The position numbers were made by a program, and so were the translations under genes. A stretch of 64,000 bases of DNA from Cupriavidus pampae (lineage in GTDB: Bacteria > Pseudomonadota > Gammaproteobacteria > Burkholderiales > Burkholderiaceae). The DNA lies in NCBI RefSeq assembly GCF_914271485.1, contig NZ_CAJZAG010000007.1, positions 124,001 through 188,000 of the forward strand, in the 5' to 3' direction. The notes beneath the pieces are model-generated. The model saw nothing but the letters and a program-made list of their open reading frames with translations, did no database searches and was not told the origin of the DNA. Positions 50,356 to 61,230 of this stretch are shown here, one piece after another. Each line of letters starts with the position of its first letter. Within the stretch, counting starts at the first letter, position 1.

Positions 50356-51000
50356 CTACTGCGTCGGCGCTTCCGTCTTCTCGCGGAACTCGCACAACGG
50401 CTCGATCGCGCAATGCCAGCACTCTGGCTTGCGCGCCTTGCAGACGTAGCGCCCATGCAGAATCAGCCAATGGTGCGCGTCGTGCAGAAACGCATCGGGC
50501 ACCACCTTGAGCAGCTTCTGCTCGACCACATCCACGTTCTTGCCCGGTGCGATGCCGGTGCGGTTCGACACGCGGAAGATATGCGTATCCACCGCGATCG
50601 TCGGCTGCCCGAATGCGGTGTTCAGCACCACGTTGGCGGTCTTGCGACCCACGCCGGGCAGCGCTTCCAGCGCGGCACGTTCGGGCGGCACCTTGCCGCC
50701 ATGCTGTTCGACGAGAATCCGGCAGGTCTCGATCACGTGCTTGGCCTTGGTCTTGTACAGGCCGATCGTCTTGATGTAGTCGATCAGCCCGGCCTCGCCC
50801 AGCGCCAGCATCTGCTGCGGGGAATGCGCCACCGGAAACAGCTTGCGCGTGGCCTTGTTGACGCCCACGTCGGTCGCCTGCGCGGACAGCAACACCGCGA
50901 TCAGCAACTCGAATGGCGAGCTGTACTCGAGCTCGGTGGTCGGCGTCGGATTGACTTCGCGCAGCGTCTCGAAAATGGCAAGAATCTTCTTGGCGTTCAT
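50356..51000 (-). CDS. nth: Endonuclease III
   Basis: 214 residues from ATG 51000. A DNA glycosylase/AP lyase acting on oxidised pyrimidines. LLSAQATDVGVNKATRKLFP, LEALPGVGRKTANVVLNTAF (helix-hairpin-helix with catalytic Lys) and IAVDTHIFRVSNRTGI (catalytic Asp) are present. Four Cys at the C-terminus (CKARKPECWHCAIEPLC) bind a 4Fe-4S cluster. It is 32 bases downstream of rsxB, in the same order as at the end of the E. coli rsx operon. Confidence 0.95.
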   Translation of the reverse strand: MNAKKILAIFETLREVNPTPTTELEYSSPFELLIAVLLSAQATDVGVNKATRKLFPVAHSPQQMLALGEAGLIDYIKTIGLYKTKAKHVIETCRILVEQHGGKVPPERAALEALPGVGRKTANVVLNTAFGQPTIAVDTHIFRVSNRTGIAPGKNVDVVEQKLLKVVPDAFLHDAHHWLILHGRYVCKARKPECWHCAIEPLCEFREKTEAPTQ

Positions 51001-51032
51001 GCGATGGCGTGAGTGGCTTGGTTCTGCTGGGT

Positions 51033-51833
51033 TCAGGTCTTGTCGTTCTTCTTGGTGTCCTGCGCCTGCGCCTGCGCCGCGCGCGCGCGTCGTGCCTCGG
51101 CCGCATCGATCTGCGCCTGCACCGCGGGCGACACCTCGTCGGTATTGCGTGGCCGCGTGCCCGCGGCGGCCTGCTTCTGTCGCGCGCGCTCGATCGCGGC
51201 TTGAATAATCGCCTGCTTGCGTGCCTGCGCGGCACGCTCTTCCTCGCTCTGCGTGGGCTCCGCGCGCAACGCTTCGAGCTTGGCGGCCGCCTTGGCAGCC
51301 AGGCGCGCGTCGTTCTCCTCGACCTCCCGCACCAGCCGAATCTTGCGTGCGTCGTAGCGGGCGTGCGCAACGTCGGCCTGCGCCTGCGACCATGCGGCCC
51401 AGCCGGTGCGCTCGTCCGTCACCGGAATCATGTCGATGCAATCGACGGGGCAGGGCGCCACGCAAAGGTCGCAGCCGGTGCACCAGTCGGGCAACACCGT
51501 GTGCATCTGCTTGGCCGCGCCGACGATCGCGTCGACCGGACACGCCTGTATGCACAGCGTGCAGCCGATGCACAGGCTCTCGTCGATCCACGCCACCGCG
51601 CGCGATTGCTCGATACCGCGCTCCGCGTCGAGTGGCAACGGGGCGGTACCAAGGGCCACCGATAGCCGCGCGATGCCCTCGGCGCCGCCGGGCGGGCAGC
51701 GATTGGCCAGCGCCTCGCCGCTGGCCATCGCCTCGGCATACGGACGGCAACCGTCGAACCCGCACTTTGTGCATTGGGTTTGTGGCAGCAGCGCTTCGAG
51801 TCGATCGGCGAGGGAGGATGCGGATGGGTTCAC
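51033..51833 (-). CDS. rsxB: RsxB/RnfB-type ferredoxin protein
   Basis: 266 residues from a GTG at 51833 ([20 protein letters not shown]). No better start exists, because the frame upstream is antisense to the TetR gene. The N-terminal cluster motif [20 protein letters not shown] includes most of the RnfB CxxCxxxxC pattern. Two 4Fe-4S motifs follow: [16 protein letters not shown] and [17 protein letters not shown] ~100-residue Ala/Arg/Glu-rich helical tail ([20 protein letters not shown]) extends the C-terminus. The membrane anchor of classical RnfB and the genes rsxA, C, D, G and E are absent nearby, so it is probably a soluble electron carrier. Confidence 0.88.
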   Translation of the reverse strand: MNPSASSLADRLEALLPQTQCTKCGFDGCRPYAEAMASGEALANRCPPGGAEGIARLSVALGTAPLPLDAERGIEQSRAVAWIDESLCIGCTLCIQACPVDAIVGAAKQMHTVLPDWCTGCDLCVAPCPVDCIDMIPVTDERTGWAAWSQAQADVAHARYDARKIRLVREVEENDARLAAKAAAKLEALRAEPTQSEEERAAQARKQAIIQAAIERARQKQAAAGTRPRNTDEVSPAVQAQIDAAEARRARAAQAQAQDTKKNDKT

Positions 51834-52019
51834 AACGGGCAAGGCAATCTTCTGGGGAACATCTTTGGGAACGACATTCTGGGAACGACGGGTGGCGCCG
51901 GCCTCTGTGTGCCATGCGCGGCAAGGATTATCCCCGATTTCGTCCGTAGGCAGAATCGGTGAACATGCGCACGTCCCCAGGCGGGGACCGATCAACACCC
52001 TATGCCATAATCCGCCGCT

Positions 52020-52673
52020 ATGAATGATCCGGAACGTATCGCCATCGAGCCAAAAACCAAGCGGGATCCCGAAGGAACGCGGCGGCGCATCCTTGCGGCC
52101 GCCACCGAGGAATTCGCCAAAGGCGGACTTGCCGGCGCGCGCGTCGACCAGATTGCGCGCCGCGCCGAGACCAACGAGCGCATGCTGTACTACTACTACG
52201 GCAGCAAGGAAGGGCTCTTCCTGGCTGTGCTCGAGAAGCAGTACGCCGAATTCCGCGCTGACGAGGAGCGCCTGCACATCGTCGACGAGGACCCGGTCGC
52301 GGCCGTGCGCACGCTGGCCCGTTTCGTATGGGACTGGTATTACCAGCATCCGGAGTTCATCCGGCTCGTCAACAGCGAGAACCTGCACGAGGCCCGCCAC
52401 CTCAAGAAGTCCGCGCAATTGCACCAACTGGTCAACCCGGTGGTGAACGTGCTGGCCGACATCATCCGCCGCGGGCAAAAGCAGGGCGTGTTCCGCGACA
52501 ATATCGATGTGCCGCAGTTCTACCTGACCATCTCGGCGCTCGGCTACTACGTGCTGTCAAACCGCTACACGATCAGTGCCGTGATCGGCCGCGACGTGGC
52601 GTCGCAGGAGGAGCACGAACGATTTGCCGCGCTCCATACCGACATGCTGCTGAGCTACCTCACCAAACAGTAG
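52020..52673 (+). CDS. TetR-family transcriptional regulator
   Basis: 217 residues. The helix-turn-helix covers roughly residues 20-66: [20 protein letters not shown] then [20 protein letters not shown], ending GSKEGLF. The C-terminal domain resembles the nicotinate/RutR-like group ([20 protein letters not shown]). It is divergent from rsxB. The intergenic region carries GGGAACGAC twice (about 51855-51895), a possible operator, though nearer to rsxB. The target and ligand are unknown. Confidence 0.9.
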   Translation: MNDPERIAIEPKTKRDPEGTRRRILAAATEEFAKGGLAGARVDQIARRAETNERMLYYYYGSKEGLFLAVLEKQYAEFRADEERLHIVDEDPVAAVRTLARFVWDWYYQHPEFIRLVNSENLHEARHLKKSAQLHQLVNPVVNVLADIIRRGQKQGVFRDNIDVPQFYLTISALGYYVLSNRYTISAVIGRDVASQEEHERFAALHTDMLLSYLTKQ

Positions 52674-52689
52674 AAGTCGGCGACGCAAG

Positions 52690-52719
52690 AAAAAAACGCC
52701 CGCGGAAGCGGGCGTTTTT
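52690..52719. terminator. Bidirectional intrinsic terminator
   Basis: CGCCCGC GGAA GCGGGCG with an A-run on the left and a T-run on the right, so it works on both strands. It lies between the converging tetR and phaZ genes. Confidence 0.9.
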
Positions 52720-52741
52720 GCATCGACTACCAGCGCTACGT

Positions 52742-53983
52742 TCAGCGGTGCTTGCGAATGAACTCGCGCAGTTCCGGGTAGATGTTTTCGCGCCAGCGAC
52801 GGCCCGAGAAGATGCCGTAGTGCCCGCACTTCGGCGCAATCAGATGTTGCTTGCGCGTCTTCGGGATGCCGGCGCACAGATCGTGCGCCGCGGCGGTCTG
52901 GCCCATGCCCGAGATATCGTCGAGCTCACCCTCGATCGTCAGCAGCGCGGTGCCCTTGATGTCCTGCGGCCGCACCGGCTCGCCCTCGATCTCCCACGTG
53001 CCATTGGCCAGACGAAACTCCTGGAACACCTCGCGAATGGTGTCGAGGTAGTACTCGGCCGCCATGTCCAGCACCGCGTTGTACTCGTCGTAGAACCGCA
53101 CGTGCGACTCGGCATCGTCGGCATCGCCTTCGACGAGGTTCAGGTAGTAGTCGTAGTGCGACGACAGATGGCGATCCGGGTTCATCGCGACGAAGCCCGC
53201 ATGCTGCAGGAAGCCCGGATAAACCTTGCGGCCATGGCCCGGATAGTTCGCCGGCACCGTGTAGATGACGTTGTTCTCGAACCATTCGAACGACTTGTTC
53301 GTCGCCAGCGAGTTGACCGCGGTCGGGCTCTTGCGTGCGTCGATCGGGCCTCCCATCATCGTCATCGTGCGTGGCGTCTTCTCGCCGGCCGAGGCCATCA
53401 GCGAGATCGCGGCCAGCACCGGTACCGTCGGCTGGCACACGGACACCACGTGCAGCTGATCGGCGCCGATATGGCGGATGAATTCCTGGATGTAGCGGAT
53501 GTAGTCCGAAAGATGGAAGTCGCCTTCCTCGATCGGCACCATGCGCGCATCGACCCAGTCCGTCACGTAGACCTTGTGGTCCTGCAGCAGCGTGCGCACG
53601 GTATCGCGCAGCAGCGTCGAATGATGGCCCGACAGCGGCGCGCACACGAGCACGGTCGGCTCGTCCTTGAGCAGCTTGATGGTGTCAGGATCGTCCGCGT
53701 ATCGCTTGAAGCGCACCAGCTTGCAGAACGGCTTCTCGAACACGGTCTGCTCGACGATCGGGATATCGCGACCGTTGGACTTGACCGACTTGATGTCGAA
53801 GGCTGGCTTTTCGTATTCCTTGCCCAGGCGGTAGAGCAGTTCGTAACCGGCGGCCAGACGCGGGGCGCCGGGCACAAGGGAAAGCGGACTGAGGGGGTTC
53901 GTGAACGTCTTCGCCGTAGCTTGCGCCCACGCCGTCAGTGGGTTCAGAAGCGAGCGCTGGAACTCGTGCAGTTGATAAAGCAT
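52742..53983 (-). CDS. phaZ: Intracellular polyhydroxybutyrate depolymerase
   Basis: 413 residues. The enzyme mobilises stored PHB granules. The nucleophile motif SVCQP puts the active-site Cys at residue 183, the same position as in Cupriavidus necator PhaZ1. APLSGHHSTLLRDTVRTLLQ contains the oxyanion region; EGELDDISGMGQTAAAHDLC and APKCGHYGIFSGRRW hold the Asp and His of the triad. No signal peptide, as expected for granule-associated intracellular enzymes. No other pha genes are adjacent. Confidence 0.95.
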   Translation of the reverse strand: MLYQLHEFQRSLLNPLTAWAQATAKTFTNPLSPLSLVPGAPRLAAGYELLYRLGKEYEKPAFDIKSVKSNGRDIPIVEQTVFEKPFCKLVRFKRYADDPDTIKLLKDEPTVLVCAPLSGHHSTLLRDTVRTLLQDHKVYVTDWVDARMVPIEEGDFHLSDYIRYIQEFIRHIGADQLHVVSVCQPTVPVLAAISLMASAGEKTPRTMTMMGGPIDARKSPTAVNSLATNKSFEWFENNVIYTVPANYPGHGRKVYPGFLQHAGFVAMNPDRHLSSHYDYYLNLVEGDADDAESHVRFYDEYNAVLDMAAEYYLDTIREVFQEFRLANGTWEIEGEPVRPQDIKGTALLTIEGELDDISGMGQTAAAHDLCAGIPKTRKQHLIAPKCGHYGIFSGRRWRENIYPELREFIRKHR

Positions 53984-54155
53984 GCCGGATACCTGTACCT
54001 GTCGTGCCGTAAGGTTGGCTTTGTGGAGGTGCCAACGATTATGCCCGCAATCAATCGATCGTGCTTTGCAGCATATAACTGGAAGTTACATCGCCATGCG
54101 GAAAGCACAATAAGACAAACGCCTTAATTCGCCATGAGGATGTCCTACCGGCATG

Positions 54156-54192
54156 AAAAAGGCGACCGGAGGTGATCCTCCGGTCGCCTTTT
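54156..54192. terminator. Bidirectional intrinsic terminator after the aminotransferase gene
   Basis: A 12-base perfect stem, GGCGACCGGAGG / CCTCCGGTCGCC, with loop TGAT, flanked by AAAAA and TTTT. On the minus strand it ends the aminotransferase transcript 28 bases past its stop. Confidence 0.92.
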
Positions 54193-54219
54193 GGCAACAC
54201 TCGGGCTATTTCTTCGCTA

Positions 54220-55416
54220 TCAGTAGACTGCGGCGATAGCGTTTACCACGGCGTCGATATTGCGGCTGTTCAGCGCGGCCACGCAGATGCGGCCCGTGCC
54301 CACGGCGTAGATGCCGTGCTCGGTACGCAGGCGATCGACTTGCGCCGACGACAGGCCCGAGTACGAGAACATGCCGCGCTGCGCCTTCACGAACGAGAAG
54401 TCGCCCGGCACGCCCTTGGCGGCCAGCTTGTCCACGAGCGCATTGCGCATCAGCTTGATGCGGTCGCGCATCTCGGCCAGTTCGGCTTCCCACATCGCGC
54501 GCAGCTCGGGGCTGTTCAGCACGGTGGCGACCACGGTGCCGCCGTGCGTCGGCGGGTTCGAGTAGTTCGTGCGGATCACGCGCTTGATCTGCGACAGCAC
54601 GCGCTGCGCTTCTTCCTTGCCCGTGGTCACGATCGACAGCGCGCCCACGCGCTCGCCGTACAGCGAGAAGCTCTTGGAGAACGAGCTCGAAACGAAGAAC
54701 GGCAGGCCCGACTCGGCGAACAGGCGCACGGCGGCACCGTCGGCGTCGATGTTCTCGGCAAAGCCCTGATAGGCCATGTCGAGGAACGGAATCAGGTTGC
54801 GCGACTTCACGAGCTCAACCACCTGCTTCCACTGATCTTCCGACAGATCCACGCCGGTCGGGTTGTGGCAGCACGCGTGCAGCACGACGACGGTGTTGGC
54901 CGGGAACGACTTCAGCGATTCCACCATGCCGGCGAAATTCAGGCCGTGGCTCGGGGCGTCGTAGTACGTGTAGTTGATGACCGGGAAACCGGCGGCTTCG
55001 AACAGCGCGCGGTGGTTTTCCCAGCTCGGGTCGCTGATGGCGACCTTGGCATCCGGGTACAGGCGCTTGAGGAAGTCGGCGCCGATCTTCAGTGCACCTG
55101 TACCGCCAAGTGCCTGTGCCGTCACAACACGGCCTTCGGTAATCAGCGACGATTCCTTGCCGAACAGCAGCGTCTGCACGGCCTGATCGTAGGCGGCGAT
55201 GCCTTCGATCGGCAGGTAGCCACGCGGGGTGGCGGTGGTCAGGCGGGCCTTTTCGGCCTCCTGCACGGCGCGCAGCAGCGGAATTTTCCCTTCGTCGGTG
55301 AAGTACACGCCAACGCCCAGATTCACTTTGGTGGGACGCGTATCGGCATTGAAGGCTTCATTGAGGCCCAGGATCGGGTCGCGCGGGGCCATCTCGACGG
55401 CAGAAAACAAACTCAT
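54220..55416 (-). CDS. tyrB: Aromatic/aspartate aminotransferase
   Basis: 398 residues. The class I aminotransferase of the AspC/TyrB subgroup: VNLGVGVYFTDEGKIPLLRA near the start, LHACCHNPTGVDLSEDQW binding PLP, SSSFSKSFSLYGERVGAL with the Schiff-base Lys, and a C-terminal Arg in GTGRICVAALNSRNID for the substrate carboxylate. The sequence cannot settle whether aromatic or dicarboxylic substrates dominate; Burkholderiales homologs are usually called aromatic aminotransferases. It is divergent from uvrB. Confidence 0.9.
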   Translation of the reverse strand: MSLFSAVEMAPRDPILGLNEAFNADTRPTKVNLGVGVYFTDEGKIPLLRAVQEAEKARLTTATPRGYLPIEGIAAYDQAVQTLLFGKESSLITEGRVVTAQALGGTGALKIGADFLKRLYPDAKVAISDPSWENHRALFEAAGFPVINYTYYDAPSHGLNFAGMVESLKSFPANTVVVLHACCHNPTGVDLSEDQWKQVVELVKSRNLIPFLDMAYQGFAENIDADGAAVRLFAESGLPFFVSSSFSKSFSLYGERVGALSIVTTGKEEAQRVLSQIKRVIRTNYSNPPTHGGTVVATVLNSPELRAMWEAELAEMRDRIKLMRNALVDKLAAKGVPGDFSFVKAQRGMFSYSGLSSAQVDRLRTEHGIYAVGTGRICVAALNSRNIDAVVNAIAAVY

Positions 55417-55583
55417 TTGAGATCTCGTGGTCAGCTGTGTAACAAAACGGAGGGCGTAGAATGCTTCGGACTGCGCTGGGTTGGCGGTAGCTTCAGGTAC
55501 GGTATCCGACCGGACTGAAGCGGACTGCGCAACCCCAAGATTCTAGCGTATTCGCCCGTTTTCCTGAGGTAATTCCCTACTCT

Positions 55584-57656
<2,073 letters not shown>

Positions 57657-57742
57657 CACACGGGCCACGTCAAACGCGTACGCAAGTGCGCGTCGGCTCC
57701 TATAGTGGAGGGCGGAGCCCGATCACGAACCAGGAGCGCGCC

Positions 57743-57964
57743 ATGGTGACAGAGTTTGAGTATGGTGGTTATGCGGTGGTGGCACGGGCAATTCCACATG
57801 CCAGCGGCGGTTACGCCGGGGTGGTGCAGATAGCCGATGCGTTCGGCGAGCCGCTCGGTCCGACCTTCGAGACCGAGACCGGTTCCGCGGCAACGCCGGA
57901 GGCTGCGCTGGCCCTGGCCGAAGCTACCGCGATGCAGACCATAGACGCCGGCGAGGTGAACTGA
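57743..57964 (+). CDS. Small conserved-looking protein of unknown function (copy A)
   Basis: 73 residues from ATG 57743, supported by AGGAG 9 bases upstream. It starts MVTEFEYGGYAVVARAIPHA and contains ADAFGEPLGPTFETETGSAA then TPEAALALAEATAMQTIDAG. It reads as beta strands followed by one helix. The layout parallels the next gene (a strand with V-V/V-L-V, a central turn, then a PE-A helix ending in an acidic patch), so the two may be paralogs. No function known. Confidence 0.7.
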   Translation: MVTEFEYGGYAVVARAIPHASGGYAGVVQIADAFGEPLGPTFETETGSAATPEAALALAEATAMQTIDAGEVN

Positions 57965-58007
57965 GATCCCGGGCCAAGGGACCGCCGGCCAGACAGGAGA
58001 CAACGTC

Positions 58008-58247
58008 ATGGCCTATCGCAGTGAATGGAAGAAGAGGGTTTTCGAGACGCACGAGGTTCAGGTGCTGGTGAAGCCCCGGTCGCAGACCGAATGGGAGTAC
58101 ACGGTGCGGGTCTGCCGTGCCGGGACCAATATCCGGGCGGCGAGCACGCTGACCGAGACTTCGGCCATCGGCGACCACTTCAGATCGCCCGAAGACGCCG
58201 AAACCGCCGGCTTCGCGCGCGGGAAGGTGATCTTCGAAACCATGTAG
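58008..58247 (+). CDS. Small conserved-looking protein of unknown function (copy B)
   Basis: 79 residues beginning MAYRSEWKKRVFETHEVQVL, then SQTEWEYTVRVCRAGTNIRA and SPEDAETAGFARGKVIFETM. AGGAG lies about 15 bases upstream. It is 43 bases after copy A on the same strand and shares the strand-strand-helix layout. Together they look like a small two-gene operon of cytoplasmic proteins. The family is not recognised with certainty. Confidence 0.7.
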   Translation: MAYRSEWKKRVFETHEVQVLVKPRSQTEWEYTVRVCRAGTNIRAASTLTETSAIGDHFRSPEDAETAGFARGKVIFETM

Positions 58248-58392
58248 TCCGGGCGGACGCCGGGCCGCGCGGGGCACGTCTGCAGACTCTGACGGACGAA
58301 GGTAAAATGCGCTCGGCTCGGCGGTGCCGCCTCCTTAGCACATTTGGCGGAACCATGTGCCGCACCGGTCAATATGATGCACCGCGGTAGGG

Positions 58393-58446
58393 TTACTTGA
58401 CTAAATTAGTCGGGAAAATTTATACTTGACCGAAACGTTCAAGTAT
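58393..58446 (+). promoter_or_regulatory. iscR: iscR promoter with two tandem type 1 IscR sites
   Basis: Site 1 (58393-58417) contains ACTTGACTAAATTAGTCGGG and matches the 25-base type 1 consensus at nearly every position. Site 2 (58422-58446) is ATACTTGA-N9-TCAAGTAT, matching about 22 of 25. Their centres are 29 bases apart. TTGACT (58397-58402) and TATACT (58421-58426), 18 bases apart, form the promoter, so site 1 covers -35 and site 2 covers -10. This is the arrangement expected for repression by [2Fe-2S]-IscR. Confidence 0.8.
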
Positions 58447-58462
58447 TCCAACCCTGAGCATC

Positions 58463-59023
58463 ATGAGACTCACGACAAAAGGCCGTTTCGCGGTGACCGC
58501 CATGATCGACCTGGCCATGCGCCAGGACCAGGGGCCCGTCACGCTCGCCGGCATCAGCCAGCGCCAGAAAATCTCCCTGTCCTACCTCGAGCAACTGTTC
58601 GGCAAGCTGCGTCGCCACGAAATCGTGGAAAGCGTACGCGGCCCGGGCGGCGGCTACAGCCTGGCCCGCAAGGCCGAGGCCGTGACGGTGGCGGACATCA
58701 TCATCGCCGTCGATGAGCCGCTGGACGCCACGCAGTGTGGCGGCAAGGGCAATTGCCACGGCGACGAGGGCAGCGGGCGCTGCATGACCCACGAACTGTG
58801 GGCGACGCTGAACCAGAAGATGGTGGAGTACCTCGATTCCGTTTCCCTCAAGGATCTGGTCGATCAGCAACGGGCCAAGCAGCCCGCGGTGCTGCACGAC
58901 ATGCGCGAGGATGCGACGGCTCAGCCAGCCGCAGCCGCGCCGCGCGGCAGCAAGGTGGACAAGCAGGAAAAGCCGGCCCGGGCGCGGGTCGTGAACTCGG
59001 TCTTCAGTCTGGCGCAGTCCTGA
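58463..59023 (+). CDS. iscR: Fe-S cluster regulator IscR
   Basis: 186 residues of the Rrf2 family. LTTKGRFAVTAMIDLAMRQD starts the winged helix, KISLSYLEQLFGKLRRHEIV is the recognition helix, and GPGGGYSLARKAEAVTVADI the wing. Three Cys for the [2Fe-2S] cluster occur in QCGGKGNCHGDEGSGRCMTH. A ~50-residue low-complexity tail (AQPAAAAPRGSKVDKQEK) exceeds the E. coli protein. It represses its own operon when Fe-S supply is adequate, through the two sites upstream. Confidence 0.96.
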   Translation: MRLTTKGRFAVTAMIDLAMRQDQGPVTLAGISQRQKISLSYLEQLFGKLRRHEIVESVRGPGGGYSLARKAEAVTVADIIIAVDEPLDATQCGGKGNCHGDEGSGRCMTHELWATLNQKMVEYLDSVSLKDLVDQQRAKQPAVLHDMREDATAQPAAAAPRGSKVDKQEKPARARVVNSVFSLAQS

Positions 59024-59096
59024 CGCTGCATCAGAAGTTGTTATAAACTATCGATAAGCGCAATCGATTAGCAGTCCCTATAAGGCAGTCATAACG

Positions 59097-60314
59097 ATGA
59101 GCACCCCACATTTCCCCATCTACATGGATTACTCGGCGACGACGCCGGTAGACCCGCGCGTGGCGGACAAGATGATTCCGTACCTGCGCGAGCAGTTCGG
59201 CAATCCGGCGTCGCGTAGCCACGCTTACGGCTGGGATGCCGAGCGCGCGGTGGAAGAAGCCCGTGAGCAGGTGGCCGCGCTGGTTGGCGCCGATCCGCGC
59301 GAGATCGTCTGGACCTCGGGCGCTACCGAGTCCAACAACCTTGCGATCAAGGGTGCCGCGAATTTCTACTCGGGCAAGGGCAAGCACATCATCACCGTGA
59401 AGACCGAGCACAAGGCCGTGCTGGACACCACGCGTGAACTCGAGCGTCAGGGCTTCGAGGTGACGTACCTCGACGTCAAGGACGACGGCCTGATCGATAT
59501 GGACGTGCTGAAGGCCGCGCTGCGCCCGGACACGATTCTGGTGTCGGTCATGCTCGTCAACAACGAGATCGGCGTCATTCAGGACATCGAGCAGATCGGC
59601 GCGATCTGCCGCGAGAAGGGCATCATCTTCCATTGCGACGCCGCACAGGCGACCGGCAAGGTGACGATCGACCTGAGCAAGCTCAAGGTCGACCTGATGT
59701 CGTTCTCGGCGCACAAGACTTACGGCCCGAAGGGCATCGGCGCGTTGTACGTCCGCCGCAAGCCGCGCGTGCGCATCGAAGCGCAGATGCACGGTGGCGG
59801 CCACGAGCGCGGTATGCGTTCGGGCACGCTGGCGACGCACCAGATCGTTGGCATGGGCGAAGCGTTCCGCCTGGCGCGCGAGGAAATGGCGACTGAGAAC
59901 GAGCGTATCCGCATGCTGCGTGATCGCCTGTGGCGCGGTTTCTCGGACATGGAAGAGGTATATCTGAACGGCTCGCTGGAACACCGCGTGCCGCATAACC
60001 TCAACGTCAGCTTCAACTTCGTCGAGGGCGAGTCCCTGATCATGGCGATCAAGGACGTGGCGGTCTCGTCGGGTTCGGCTTGCACGTCGGCTTCGCTGGA
60101 ACCGTCCTACGTGCTGCGCGCGCTGGGCCGCAACGATGAACTGGCGCATAGCTCGATTCGTTTCACGGTGGGCCGTTTCACCACCGAGCAGGAAATCGAC
60201 TTCACCGTCGAGCTGCTGAAGAGCAAGATCAGCAAGCTCCGTGACCTGTCCCCACTGTGGGAGATGTTCAAGGACGGCGTCGATCTGAATTCGATTCAGT
60301 GGGCTGCGCACTAA
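59097..60314 (+). CDS. iscS: Cysteine desulfurase IscS
   Basis: 405 residues. It removes sulfur from cysteine for Fe-S assembly and tRNA thiolation. PLP Lys207 is in [20 protein letters not shown]; the persulfide-carrying Cys329 is in [38 protein letters not shown] opens the protein. The C-terminal helix ending [18 protein letters not shown] contacts IscU. It follows iscR by 73 bases, in one operon. Confidence 0.97.
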   Translation: MSTPHFPIYMDYSATTPVDPRVADKMIPYLREQFGNPASRSHAYGWDAERAVEEAREQVAALVGADPREIVWTSGATESNNLAIKGAANFYSGKGKHIITVKTEHKAVLDTTRELERQGFEVTYLDVKDDGLIDMDVLKAALRPDTILVSVMLVNNEIGVIQDIEQIGAICREKGIIFHCDAAQATGKVTIDLSKLKVDLMSFSAHKTYGPKGIGALYVRRKPRVRIEAQMHGGGHERGMRSGTLATHQIVGMGEAFRLAREEMATENERIRMLRDRLWRGFSDMEEVYLNGSLEHRVPHNLNVSFNFVEGESLIMAIKDVAVSSGSACTSASLEPSYVLRALGRNDELAHSSIRFTVGRFTTEQEIDFTVELLKSKISKLRDLSPLWEMFKDGVDLNSIQWAAH

Positions 60315-60380
60315 GCGCCGGACCCTCAGAACGACGACAAGAACAATCCCCATAAAGCGACAAAGCAAGAGGTAGCCAAA

Positions 60381-60785
60381 ATGTCTTATAGCAAAGAGGT
60401 TCTCGACCACTACGAAAATCCGCGCAACGTTGGTTCGTTCGACAAGAACGACGACGCTGTGGGCACTGGCATGGTCGGCGCGCCGGCCTGCGGCGACGTG
60501 ATGAAGCTGCAGATCAAGGTGAATGAGGCAGGCGTGATCGAAGACGCCAAGTTCAAGACCTACGGTTGCGGCTCGGCGATCGCGTCGTCGTCGCTGGTGA
60601 CCGAGTGGGTCAAGGGCAAGACCGTCGATCAGGCGCTGGAGATCAAGAACACGCAGATCGCCCAGGAACTGGCACTGCCGCCGGTGAAGATCCACTGCTC
60701 GATCCTGGCCGAGGACGCCATCAAGGCGGCGGTCGAGGACTACAAGAAGAAGCACGTAGGTGCCGAGCAGCAGGCTGTGGCCTGA
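60381..60785 (+). CDS. iscU: Fe-S cluster scaffold IscU
   Basis: 134 residues. The three ligand Cys are in GAPACGDVMKLQI (with the regulatory Asp), TYGCGSAIASSSL and KIHCSILAEDAI. LALPPVKIHC contains the LPPVK motif bound by HscA. It receives sulfur from IscS and passes clusters on with HscA/HscB help. A GAGG ribosome-binding site precedes the ATG. Confidence 0.97.
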   Translation: MSYSKEVLDHYENPRNVGSFDKNDDAVGTGMVGAPACGDVMKLQIKVNEAGVIEDAKFKTYGCGSAIASSSLVTEWVKGKTVDQALEIKNTQIAQELALPPVKIHCSILAEDAIKAAVEDYKKKHVGAEQQAVA

Positions 60786-60821
60786 GCACGGCAGCCGCCG
60801 CGAGATTGAACGAGGGCAACG

Positions 60822-61142
60822 ATGATCACGATGACCGAAAAGGCCGCGAAGCACGTCGCGCGCTATCTGGAACGCCGGGGCAAGGGCGTGGGGCTGCGCC
60901 TGGGCGTGAAGACCACCGGCTGCTCGGGCCTGGCGTACAAGCTCGAGTACGTGGATGAGCTGGCGGCGGAAGATGCGGTATTCGAGTCGCACGGCATCAA
61001 GGTGATCGTCGATCCGAAGAGCCTGCCGTATATCGACGGCACCGAACTCGATTTCGCGCGTGAAGGGTTGAACGAGGGTTTCCGCTTCAACAATCCGAAC
61101 GTGAAGGACGAGTGCGGCTGCGGCGAGTCGTTCCGCGTGTAA
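60822..61142 (+). CDS. iscA: A-type Fe-S carrier IscA
   Basis: 106 residues. Cluster-binding Cys34 ([17 protein letters not shown]), Cys98 and Cys100 ([10 protein letters not shown]) are all present. It carries clusters or iron to target proteins. It is followed by an intrinsic-terminator-like hairpin before hscB, so the amount of downstream transcript may be reduced. Confidence 0.96.
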   Translation: MITMTEKAAKHVARYLERRGKGVGLRLGVKTTGCSGLAYKLEYVDELAAEDAVFESHGIKVIVDPKSLPYIDGTELDFAREGLNEGFRFNNPNVKDECGCGESFRV

Positions 61143-61191
61143 TCGGTATCCGCGCGATGCGCGCCGGTACAGTGGGCGCGCGAGCGGGGAC

Positions 61192-61217
61192 AAAGGAGCG
61201 GGCAACCGCTCCTTTTT
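61192..61217 (+). terminator. Terminator-like hairpin between iscA and hscB
   Basis: AAAGGAGCGG GCAA CCGCTCCTTT followed by TT: a perfect 10-base stem with a T-run, 49 bases past iscA. It lies inside the operon. It could lower hscBA-fdx expression relative to iscSUA or define a 3' end, and it sequesters an AGGAG sequence. Confidence 0.75.
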
Positions 61218-61230
61218 GTTGGGGAAGCAT

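Noticed and set aside
55417-55583. LexA (SOS) box for uvrB
   Set aside because: No CTGT-N8-ACAG arrangement was found; CTGTGTAACAAAAC near 55435 matches only one half.
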